Shown here in pieces: positions 11,361 through 22,164 of a stretch of DNA of 64,000 nucleotides (position 1 is its first letter; every line of letters begins with the position of its first letter). The DNA lies in NCBI GenBank assembly GCA_003993805.1, contig RSEF01000004.1:70250066-70314065 (forward strand). The letters are read 5' to 3'. The position numbers and the translations under genes are program-made. Source of the stretch: Himantopus leucocephalus. Taxonomy: Eukaryota; Chordata; Aves; Charadriiformes; Recurvirostridae. The notes beneath the pieces were generated by a model, which searched no databases, was not told where the DNA came from, and saw only the letters and a list, made by a program, of their open reading frames with translations.

Positions 11361-13410
11361 CTGGAAAAGAAAATTGTAAAACGTTTCTTTTTCAACAGCA
11401 TTGTTGTGCTAGAGAAAGTTAAATAGGCCTATCAGTGTAACAGTTCCTTGATCATAGGGAGGAGTTGTTTCATATTTGTTTAATGTAATCTCCTGCCCAA
11501 GTTCCTCCCCCCCNNNNNNNAAAAAAAAAAAAAAAGAAAGGAACGATAGTGACTTTTTTATACTGTGAAAGATACTTTTCTGAGGCATCTTGAATGTATT
11601 ATTTAAAAGGTCTCTCAACCTTTCCAGGCTCTAAAGAACAGTTAGCTATTTTTATGTGGTCTTCAGTTTTAACTATGTCAAAGAACATTGCATTTAACTT
11701 TTTTTTTTGGCTTTCATTTGTTTGAGGAAATGGCTACAATGAATTGTTCTCCTTGATTCTAGTTACTTGCCATATAAATGAATCTTGAGCCTAAGACTGA
11801 GAAAAGATTATTTACAGGATGCTATGCAGATTTGGTCAGGAAAAGTAGAAATAAAAGATAACTGTAGTCCACTGAACATTTCTTCTTTGAACAGTCTCTT
11901 TTTGGAACAAAACTCAAAAGTCATATAAACTTGTTCAGACTTTTGGATGTAGTGAGGCTTTCTCAGCTGCACTTAGCCAAAAGCAAGGGTCTCAATCTAC
12001 AAAGTACTAAGTCTATAAGTACCATCTTGGTGTTTCCGTTTTCCTTTTGTTCAGATGACCCATGATTCTAATGACAAATATTTTTTGTAAAGCCTAAGAA
12101 CACACCTCTGTTTCTGCTTTCTTTTTATAAAAATTAGGAGAAAAAAACCCTTGAAAATATCGCCAAGAAAGATGCAAATATGAGCAAGATTTTTTGAGAA
12201 CCAGAAAAGAAAGAAAAAGGACTAAGTTCCTCACAGATCCCACTTAGGAGAATGCCTCATGTCTTTAGGGTACAGGAACTTGACATGCAATGTTTGAACT
12301 GCTTTCAGATTGAGAGAGTGATATTATTTGAAGACAAGGAAAATTCAAACTGGCAAATTTGGAGTTAAACTACCTGATAATGCAGCTAAAATTACAATAC
12401 AGTTTCTTTTGAGCAAAGAGATTGAATAGATGGTGAGACTCTAATTTATGCTGTGCATTCAAATTCAAGACCTATTTTATTAAGTATACTACAGTCTTGC
12501 AGATGAGAAAAGGAAGATGGGAATTGCATCTAAATTACTATGGTCAGATTCTATTGAATTCTGCCTGTCTGTCTGTGAATAGGCAATAATATTTTTCAGC
12601 TTATGAAATGGGAAAACGTGTTAGTTACTTCAGTTCACTTTACATTCCTTTAAATGAAATATAGGAATTGCCCTATATCAGGACAGCAGTAAAACACCAC
12701 GACAGTTTTTTAATGTCAAATTCTATATCAGGGGCCAAATACTTCAAAAATGGCTGATATCCAGCAGTAGATTGTTCAGACAGGCATTTCTTTTATCCGT
12801 TTTGCTTCATAATATTTGAAATAAGAAAGTAAACAGTGAGTTATCTAGTTTTGTAATCTTTCATTGCAGAAAAATGTAGGTTTCCTTGGCATGTTTGATA
12901 GTAATTAATGAGAAAGCTATAACTATACATTTGAGTCTTGGTTTTTTCTCATCTGTTGTGATAATATGCAAGATTCCTTAATAAATACTGAGTGATTATT
13001 TTTTGTCTTTTCATTTTCTTTGACATCACATGTTGACATGCATTCATTTGTATAAATTATTAAGGGTTTTCACCTGTTAGAGATGAGAGGCCACAAGGCC
13101 AAGAGATGTCTTCCTTACAAATATGTTTTAAGCTTTCTAGGTCAAAGGGTGTTCTTCACTCTCATTTTGAAGATTATGCTTCATAAGTGAAAGGAGAAGT
13201 AGGTAGCATGCTTTCAGGATGCCTGCAATTCCCTTTCCTTCTCCTCTTTATTCTGCTGATAGAGGTGGATGTGTTTGCTGCCTCTAAAGCTGTAAAGTTT
13301 GTTTGTGTGCGTACCCATGCGATTCTTAGCTTCCTGAAGAGAGGTTAGGAATGCCCCTTTACCAGGCCAGATGGGGTCTGAGCTCAGGGCTCAGGGATAT
13401 TTCTTGGAAG
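11361..13410. other. Unassigned AT-rich sequence with a small gap
   Basis: No gene or repeat is recognised. It includes a 7-base N gap at 11514-11520 flanked by a C run and an A run. Confidence 0.5.
11514..11520. other. Assembly gap (7 N)
   Basis: Seven unresolved bases sit exactly between a seven-C run and a fifteen-A run. The flanking homopolymers are the likely reason the bases could not be called. Confidence 0.95.
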
Positions 13411-13497
13411 GTTTGGATCCTGCTTCAGCATAGGAAGGAATCACACCCATCTTTCTGGAGTGAATGCTTTAACTACAGTTCCGCTAAAACAGAGGGC
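13411..13497 (-). repeat. Possible degenerate tRNA-like repeat (antisense)
   Basis: Read on the minus strand, 'tttagcggaactgtagttaaagc' loosely resembles the A-box of a tRNA-derived element, and about 50 bases later 'gcaggatccaaacc' sits where a B-box (GGTTCAAATCC-type) would be. Both are too degenerate to be functional. Tandem or inverted tRNA-like interspersed elements of this general shape are known to me from reptile and bird DNA. This assignment is tentative, and chance resemblance is possible. Confidence 0.2.
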
Positions 13498-15820
13498 TGG
13501 ACCCTTGTTTTGTTTTTGTGCATGACAGGATAAGGTTCTTGACTCTTGATAAATGTTTTAAAACATGGATCCAGGACAGAGCTCTTCCGGCAGCCTAGCA
13601 AGAGATAATGTTGAAGAGAGGCGAGGGATCACTGTAATATTCCCTGTCAGTTACTTAGGTTTCTTAGCAGGAGCAAAACATTTTCTTTGTTGAAAAACCA
13701 AATAAATAAAAGCATTTCAGTGTTGAGCATATGCCTATAACACAAGTTTTGGGAAATCTAACAGCATGAGACATATCCATCCCATGTGCTCTTTAAATGG
13801 TCCTGTTTTTAATAAAGGCTTTTGTGTCCATTACACTGTGCTCTCATGCATGTTGGAAGCATGATAGGGAGGACCTGTGGTACCTTGTGATACTCTGAAT
13901 GTGTCTTCTGATAGCATATTTTCCCAGCAACATCATTTCATAGTGATATATCTATTCTAAGGACAACAGTTAAATTTGTTGACCAGCTATGGCTGTTCTG
14001 TAGGACTACACCAGACAAAGAGAGACAGATGCCCTGAAGAAGTATCAGATGTCATTGCAGGGATTCTGGGGAGAAAAGACAGGGAAGTAACATACCAACT
14101 GCTACCTTAGATGTAATAAATGTGTATATCAAAGTCCTAAGAGTGGCTGCTCTTTGGATGGGTTTGGTTTGATTTTGATTTGATATTTTTGTGTTACATG
14201 TTAGTAATTCCAGTAGTTCATATCTCATATCTTAGTGCTTGCAATGCTGTTCTGTTTGTAGTCTGTTTTTGCTGATATGAGATCTGAAAATAGAGCAACA
14301 GACAGTTATTTGCTTTTCCTGCTTTTATGATTTGTGTATTGTAGGCTGGTGGTAGGAGTTCTTTTGGGGTGACAGACGCACTCTCCTCGTGCTTCCTACT
14401 TCTGCCATCATTCCTCTTTGTGTTGTTTTCAGTTGCAGAGAGGCAGAGCATCGTTTTCATGAAGTAACAACACTTCCCCAGGTCTCAGATTGATTTCATC
14501 TCAGCTGTCTTGTCATGTTTCTGAAAGTCCCCAGTGTCATCGGTGTCAGTTTTTAACATTGCAGGCATTTTTTAAATTTTTATGTTGAAGAAAATGTCAG
14601 TAGGTGAAGACCAGGTGCTTCATTGACGCTATTCCATGATGTGAACTGCTAAATACATTGCTCTGCCATCTCCTTTGAAGAGACATTTATTATTTGACAC
14701 AATTTTGTAATGTGAGTTCAACTGTGGCTACATGATCGGTTGAAACGTGTACTAACACGAATATCTGTATACAACAATAACTGATTCTAGCTAATTTATA
14801 ATAAGACTTCTTAAAGGTATATATGACTACTAATAGAGAAGCTGACCCCTGAAGGACCTCTTTTCCCAGGTGGTCAGCATTTTTACGTAGCTGCAATTTC
14901 ATCCCGTATTGAAAATGTGTTGATCCTTGTATGCCACACAATTATTTATGGAAGATTATGAATTAAGCATTACCCTGTTTTAGACAAAATGAATCTGAAC
15001 TGTAGGGTGACTGAGACTACTTTTAGAAGGAGCTACTTCTGTTGGTGAAACTGAAGTTGCAGAGACCAGAAAAATAGTTTGCACCATCTAGTCCCATGCC
15101 CTAACTATGTTCAGGTAGTCCTCACCATTCTACCTCTCCTTTATTTCCTCAAAACAATAATACACAGGACACAAGTGGGGTTTGAAGAGAGCTGGAGGTG
15201 GGGACTTACACTGATAAAGGCACTAAAAATCTCTTTGATGTTTTCAGCTAGCTTACCTCTCCAGAATCCACTGGATTTTAGGGCTGGTAGTGAGGACGTG
15301 AGAAAAGGATGATTTTACGTTCCAGTCATTTTAGGATAGTTTATGCCATTTAGTTCAAGAGTTTTCAGATAAAATAAAGAAGCAGCACGGATTTCAAGCT
15401 GTGATTTAGACAAAGAAAAGGTAGCTATGATGATGGTGTATTTTGCTTTGCTTTGGTTTTATTATTTTTTTAATTTGAGCAGTTAGCAGAGTTCCAGTAA
15501 TCTTTAACTATGTGGCCATCCTAGCTTCTTTAATGTTTTGATCAGTAAATTAAGCCTCTAGTCTCTCAAATGGTAGATCACTAAGGAATCTTAGAATGTC
15601 CCCTGGGGGAATCAAGACCTCTATCCCTGTTACAGAGTTCAGAATACAAGTAAATAATAACTTGTCTTTAACTGCATTTCAAAGAGTGGCGACTTTGATA
15701 GAAAACTAATTCTTTCAAAGCTGTTACGATTGTTATGTTTGTTTCCTCATAGAAATTTTTGCTTAATTAAACAGGTGGGATTTTGACATAATGTGCGGGA
15801 GTCTCAAGTTTCTGATTAGT
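13498..15820. other. Unassigned AT-rich sequence
   Basis: Nothing recognisable is seen. Open frames of 77-83 codons at 14218-15312 carry no identifiable domain. Confidence 0.5.
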
Positions 15821-15837
15821 TTCAGGGGGGGTTTAGA

Positions 15838-15972
15838 CTGGATATTAGGAAGCATGTCTTTACTGAGAGGGTGGTCAAACACTGGAACAGGCTTCCTAGA
15901 GAGGTGGTCGACGCCCCAAGCCTGTCAGTGTTTAAGAGGCATTTGGACAATGCCCTTAATAACATGCTTTAA
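15838..15972 (+). pseudogene. CR1 ORF2 carboxyl-terminal remnant (44 codons)
   Basis: This is the last 44 codons plus stop of the CR1 ORF2 protein, the endonuclease/reverse transcriptase that copies CR1 RNA into DNA. Only the region after the reverse-transcriptase domain is present, including the conserved [10 protein letters not shown] stretch. There are no frameshifts or premature stops. With no start codon, endonuclease or RT domain it cannot make an active protein. A 71-codon open frame overlapping it in another frame (15791-16006) is not the element's reading frame. Confidence 0.85.
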
Positions 15973-16038
15973 CAATTGGTCAGCCCTGAAGTGGTCAGGC
16001 AGTTGAACTAGATGATTGTTGTAGGTCCTGTCCAACTT

Positions 16039-16089
16039 CTATTCTACGCTACACTATGCTATGCTATGCTATGCTACGCTATTCTATTC
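16039..16089 (+). repeat. Pentameric CR1 tail, mutated to (CTATG)n
   Basis: The 3' tail of the CR1 at 15821 is a pentamer array. It begins and ends with TATTC units, while the middle consists of five or six TATGC/TACGC variants. This indicates local expansion of a variant unit after or during insertion. Confidence 0.85.
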
Positions 16090-16092
16090 ATG

Positions 16093-17487
16093 AAGTACTT
16101 GGGGGATTCTCACTTTCAAAAGCAGATTAGAGCTAGGTTTTTAGATCTAGCCTTCTTTTCATTATCAATCATTCCCTTTTTCAGCTTTTGTAATCAGAAA
16201 TCCACCACCAGATGTACTTGTCAACCACTGTCATACATGGTAGGAGCATCAGGAGTATCAGTATGGACTTGAACCACTGTTTTAGCCTTTTCTTTCTTTT
16301 TTTTTTTTGTTCATAAAAGGCTTTAAATATTCTTATGATCTTAGTGAGGTAATTTGTCCTATGTGCTTTTCTTCTCATTTTGTCTTGTCATCATACTCTT
16401 GATTCCATCCTTGGAATTTTCATTCTGATGTATTTTTTTAATGGCATTATGCATTCCTAGTTGTTCTGTTTATTCTGAACAAAAGCACTAGGAAAGAACA
16501 CCCAGCTCTGTAAAGTGTGATGCAAGCCTTGAATTTATAGCAAGTGAAAACAAAAAAACCCAAAACAAAACAAAGCCCAAGCCTTTCATTTATCACACTT
16601 GATCCAGTAAGTACGTCAAAGTAAAATGAGGAGGTTTTGCATTCCTTTTCTTCAAATAGATGACTCAAGAACACCCAGGGACTCAGTCTGTTTGTATGAG
16701 GAAGCACAAACATAACCTTGTACCAATAGGTGTGTATGAGAGAATAAATGTGTTTTGGCACTTAACAGGTTACTGTCTTACAATGATAGGAGGAACAAAA
16801 GGGACAGTTGCTGCAAGGGAAGTAGGTTACCTTCTCTTTTCTTCCAGCTGTTTAGTCTCAAGGGATGCCAATAAGCCAGCAGCCGAGGTATACCCCCCTC
16901 CNCCCAACCCCTGGCCTTCCCCACGACTGCCCAGCTGCAGTTTGCTGGCAGTGCAGGTGGAAGGGAAGGGACTTGTTTACTCCACGTTCTTGTTCATGAC
17001 GGTAAATTCTGATAGTAGGATACATGTATGGTATAAGTACTGGGGAGGCAGACAAAGTAATAATAAGGCTTATTTTCTTTAGGGGAGTGTATACAACTAA
17101 AAATGTCCTGTTTGTCACAAAATGGAGGGAATTGTTTTATTATCTCAAACTGTGTGAAGTGTCAGTCTCTCTGAGACATGAAATAGAGGCTTGTGCCAAC
17201 TGTTCATATATAACCATTCATAACGCTTATTAGAGATATCTTAGTGGTTAGGAGAGACATTGGAAGACCTTACTTATAGGTCTTTGTTTTAGTTTTTTTT
17301 TTTAATATGGAGAGACTGATTTTTATCCATGGAACAGATTTCCGATGCCTGCAAAAAGAAATCAGAATATTCTAAGAAAGCTGTCAGCACTTCTGTCTTC
17401 ATTGGGTTCCATAGTAAATTGTAATTGTTTTTAAATATCTGTAATGAAAATATGGACTGTTAATGGGCTTAGAAGTGAACTCTGAAG
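16093..17487. other. Unassigned sequence
   Basis: No gene is recognised. It holds an A/C-rich tract at 16548-16577 (AAAAC-like units) and one undetermined base at 16902 within a C-rich stretch. Confidence 0.5.
16548..16577. repeat. AAAAC-type low-complexity tract
   Basis: Imperfect CAAAA and CAAAAC units over about 30 bases. No function is inferred. Confidence 0.6.
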
Positions 17488-17575
17488 GCCAAATTTCATC
17501 CTCTGTTCCAATGAGTTACAAGTGCAGTGGAGGTGCTGGAGTGTTGCCTGCTTACATTAGAGATGAAATTTGGCC
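17488..17575. repeat. Palindromic element with 14-bp terminal inverted repeats
   Basis: GGCCAAATTTCATC at 17488-17501 is matched perfectly, in reverse complement, by GATGAAATTTGGCC at 17562-17575, with a 60-base interior. The 'aaatttcatc ... gatgaaatttggcc' frame resembles old palindromic interspersed elements found across reptiles and birds. The interior ('gagttacaagtgcagtgg') has diverged so that the stem no longer extends through it. No coding capacity is present. I cannot assign a named family. Confidence 0.55.
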
Positions 17576-20500
17576 CAGAGCATGACAGAAGATAAATTTG
17601 AATATCATTTACCCAACAGCTGGGATTCAGCCTTTTCTGATTAAAATATAAAAACATAGGTTTGGTTTTCACCAAAGCCTACTGCAGTATATTTCACTCC
17701 AGATCAATTCAGAATGGCAAATAAGAATGCCAAATGAAAAAAAGCCACGAAATATCTGTCGAGAAGAGTGACTAACGAAGAATACAGAATCTGTTTTTTC
17801 TTCAGAATGGCGTAAGTTTATTGACTATGGATATGGTATCTGAATGAAAGCACATAAATGTTTACTTGGGAGCTCATTTCCCCAAGGTTCTGTCTGAAGT
17901 CCTTTGCATGGTGTATGCCTGTACAGAGAAACTCTATCTGAGCCTATCTTTACCTTGTTCCTTCTGCACCTACTGCAGCCAACCCCTGTACTCTGACTAG
18001 GATTTCTAAGTGCTATGACAGTAGAATAGGTAACAGCGTTCAGGTAATACTTGGAATTCTTAAAACAAATTTTAATTATCCAAAATCAAAACTGCATCTA
18101 AATATTTTATATAAACCATATATATTTTCCTTAATGTTAAGTTGAAAAACAAAGAAACAACAGGTAAAACCTAAACTGAGTAAAGATCTGTAAAGAAAGC
18201 CAAAAAACACTTAGTCTTGAGAGTATGTAATTCTACGTAGATTGAGAACTTACACAGTTACAATTTTGCAGGTGGTCAGGACACAAGAAAGACTAACACA
18301 AGAGCAGATACCTTTGCTGCTGTTTCAGTCATGGGGTATCAAGCTCCAGATGTAAGCCAATGTGCATCGATTATGAAGTGAGCTCAAAATTAATGTGTTC
18401 CTGGCACTCTTTCCCTTTCCTGTCTAATGTTGTTTCTAATTTTTCCAGATTTACTTTTATTACTTTAAACATGGTAAAGGGACTATTTCTTATTTACTAT
18501 AATTCAAAATATTTAAAGGATATTACTTTATTCATGCATGTGTCTGCATTTTAAGTATGTTCTCTTGTATGTATTTGGTCTCAGAAGACATTACTGTCTC
18601 ATAGTGATTGTTTTGTGTCATTTGCGTAGATATTTCATATAGATCCTCTTTAATACACGCTACTGGGGAAAATAATTTTACTGGGGAAAACTATTTTAGA
18701 TGACAGGTTTGGGTTATCTGAGAACCTTGTCCCTTGTACTTAGCATATGAGCACCTAATTTATGAGTAATTGGGGATACAGAGAAAGAAATGTCTTTAAA
18801 AATTAGAAAATATCCTGATTATCGTAATGAGTTTAATAAAAACAGTAGTGAAAAAAATCTCACTTTTATATAAGCACATTGGTGATATCACATGCAGTGC
18901 ATTGCACATCGCAAATGCAAAACACGCTTTTTTTTTGCAGCCTCATTATTTAAGGTGTGAATAATGTACATTTTAATTTCTTGGGTTGAGGGCAGTGATG
19001 TGCAGCTTGTTATCAAGCAGTATTCATTTTGCCTTAACTCAGCATTCCCAGTCCCTTCAACCAGCTGAGAATCTTTTTATTATTAATAAGTTGATCTTTT
19101 TGTGCACCTTTGAAGTTCCCAGCTTTGCTATTTAATTATCTTCTAATTAAACTCCACATTTAAACAGTTTATTAGATTAAGTAGATACAGTTAGTAAAAG
19201 GTGTATGTTGTAGATTAAAAAAGTGAGTCAGATGTGAGTAGCGTTTAATCTGATCTTTTTTGGAAGTCACTAATCAATAGGAAGGACTGTGAAGTGTGAC
19301 ATAACTTCAATAATAAAAGTACAAATATGTATCAAACTTACGATGCAATCATTTTTCAGGCTTTCCTCTGAGATTGCTTCAGGAATAGGAAAACTTAATT
19401 AGCAGGCCATAGTCCTACAAAATTCCAGTGATGGACTGTCAGTAGGGCACACAGGCTTATTTTTCATCAAAATGTGCATAAACAGGTTTTCAGGCTGTTT
19501 GCATCCCCCCTCCCCGTTGCCCCTGTTCCTCCTGTTGCAACTGAACTTCCATCAGGATCTGGGATACCAGAAGAAATGTTTGTATGGTGGGGTTTTTTTG
19601 TGCTGATATCTTATTGATCCATGAATCAGTAGAAAGACATGTCAAAATATACCCTCTACCTTAAAGAATGCTGCATCCACATTACTAGTGACATTAATAT
19701 TTTCCATATTAATTAAAGATTGGTAGTTCCTAGTACATTTAGCATAGAAAATCAATAAAAAGCAATGCTGGATCTTTTCAGCACAGATTTTTTTAATTTT
19801 TTTATGGTGGCGCCACTCTCCCTTCCTTGCTGTCTATCTCTATGTTAGGAAGCTGATCTACATCTGTGTACTTGTCAGGGAGCATTCATTATTTGAGAAC
19901 ATAATGGAGTTGAGTGCCAGGTTTTAGTAGGTAGCATTATAATCTTTTACATCCTGATGAGCTGAAAAGACTAACAAATAAGTCAGGAAACAAGCTAAAA
20001 TCAAATTCAAATTTTAATCTAGTCAATGTTATTAAGGTGTGCAAAATAGTTTTTGTTGAGTAATGGGGAGGAAATACAGTACCTGAGCCCTGGTTGAGTA
20101 TCTGCAGTAATCTAAGAATGGATATTGAAAACTCTTGAAACATAAAAGACTTGACTGTTGCATGAGATCAAGTGACAATTAATCCTGCTTTCACTTGTGG
20201 GTGAAATCATCAGTGTGGTTAGTGCTCTTTACCAACACTAAAGAGAGTAAAATGAATCTTCATTTGTGACTTCAGTGATACCACAAAGAGGGCTGATCTC
20301 TGAAGAGGTAGCATATAAAATACAGTAGATCTGATGTTTTATGAAGGCATCTTTTTCCCAACTGAAACACTAGCAGATGGCATGAAACTTCTTTTATCTG
20401 AAAGCATTTTTTTTTTTATCTGGAATGACTATCAGTGAATGTAATAATACTTTCTGTTGAATAAAAGGCACATTTCATTTAGATGGAATGTAAGTTGGAG

Positions 20501-21966
20501 GTCTTTTTCTGTGTAATGGTGATATACCACAAAAATAAGATACTGTTTTCTCTGCAGAATAACAAATCTTGAAGAAACATAGCACATCTCTGCGTGGAAA
20601 AACAGAACTGAAAAAGATCAGTCAGATGAACTTATTTTAAGATGTATATTGAGAGATGGAAGTAAGGAGAAAAGCCGACTGTATTATAGCATATTGCTAC
20701 AATGTGCGCATAAGGCTTTTTTTAGTCAGTTCATGCATAAAAAGAAGCCTAGTTATGGTAGCCTAAAATATAAGCTTACTCAAGAAGCAGGACTAAAATA
20801 GTTGTGCAGGTTGTTTTCATCTGAGGTATTTGGTGCACAGCGAGAATACTATCTTAGATTTGTCTATAGTCTAGTCCAGTTGCGGTGTGACAATGACAGA
20901 CAAATTATCTGAGATTACTACCTATTAACAGAGTACAAATGAAGAAATGGATATCCATAACAGATTGTTTCATCTTTAACTTATCAAAAGACAAAATCTT
21001 TTCTGCTAGGGTTTTGGATCTCTATACTGGGGTTGGATTGAAGAAAAAGGAAACACACATGTAAAATGAAAAACTTTTACATATGTTCTTTGTTTCTTTT
21101 TCATTTTTTCTTCTTATTTCTTTCAAAAGTGTCTCTCAATGCTTTATTGATCTGCTTTTACTTGCATTCTAGTGAAAATTTCTGCTGTGATTGTTTAGTC
21201 AGCCATGTGTTTACTTTTCTTTCAGTCTGAAATTGTAAATTGCCAATAAAATTATTGTAAGCCAATTTTAAACAGGATTTATGCAGCACTTGGTAGTTGG
21301 AGATGCCAAAGAAAATTGAGCTGTAATCTTAGAGGAGACAGTGAAACGTGAAAGGAATTATGTTTACGTGGATCACAAGGGGAGAGCTGACTGTAGTTGT
21401 TGCAGCAGAGTTATAATATGTCTACTCAGGACTGCTGAGAAAACCAAATCTAAGGTACTTCCCTTGCCTCCAAATAAGCTAGAAAACCGAATACATTTTC
21501 ATGATGTGACACAACTATGAATTACCTGCAGATTAGAATAGTTACCAGTAGACTGTGAAGTACCATATTTTATGAAATGATAGCACAGAAGACTTGTGAG
21601 CACAGTTCCTTGGAGGAAGACTTCCCAAAGGAAATTCTGGCTGCACTGAAATGGAAATAGTGGCTCATTTGAGACTGATTTCTGGAAGACTAATGTCTTT
21701 AAATATATTTATTACTGGCGACACTGTTGGAGGAGTAGAAACTCGGAAAACCCTGAGTTAATTGCTATATAGACATTCTCAATCTGGTATAGTTTCTGAT
21801 CTCCTGTTATACAAGAATATTTTGTTGCTTCCAATAACTTATTTTCATTTTGTTTTCTTTGATTATATTCTAAATTATCTTCTGACAATGTATTGTCCCT
21901 AACTTTGGCTAGCATTGATCCAATCTGCTACTGCACAACAGGTAATAATAACAACGTTATTCTTTT
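17576..21966. other. Unassigned AT-rich sequence
   Basis: No gene or interspersed repeat is recognised. An 18-base tandem duplication lies at 18662-18697 and a short C-rich stretch near 19505-19535. Confidence 0.55.
18662..18697. repeat. Two-copy 18-bp tandem repeat
   Basis: ACTGGGGAAAATAATTTT is followed directly by ACTGGGGAAAACTATTTT, differing at two positions. It is a small local duplication. Confidence 0.75.
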
Positions 21967-22164
21967 NNNNNNNNNNNNNNNNNNNNNNNNNNNNNNNNNN
22001 NNNNNNNNNNNNNNNNNNNNNNNNNNNNNNNNNNNNNNNNNNNNNNNNNNNNNNNNNNNNNNNNNNNNNNNNNNNNNNNNNNNNNNNNNNNNNNNNNNNN
22101 NNNNNNNNNNNNNNNNNNNNNNNNNNNNNNNNNNNNNNNNNNNNNNNNNNNNNNNNNNNNNNNN
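21967..22164. other. Assembly gap (198 N)
   Basis: An unresolved run of 198 N ends directly in a fifteen-T run. Open frames reported across it are filled with unknown residues and have no meaning. Confidence 0.98.

Larger units (their letters stand above)
15821..16092 (+). mobile_element. CR1 LINE, best-preserved 3' end in the window
   Basis: A 5'-truncated CR1 on the plus strand. From 15838 to 15972 it encodes the carboxyl end of ORF2 without any break: 44 codons beginning LDIRKHVF and including [15 protein letters not shown], closed by the element's own TAA at 15970-15972. The 3' UTR follows ('ggtcagccctgaagtggtc', 'ggcagttgaactagatgat', 'gttgtaggtcc') and then a pentameric tail from 16039. 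An uninterrupted ORF2 end and a near-consensus UTR make this the youngest-looking CR1 here. The tail is of TATTC type, unlike the ATTCTATG octamer of most other copies in the window, so it belongs to a different CR1 subfamily. Confidence 0.93.

Noticed and set aside
16891..16912. C-rich stretch as a minus-strand G-quadruplex
   Set aside because: Only three clear C tracts are present and one base is undetermined at 16902.
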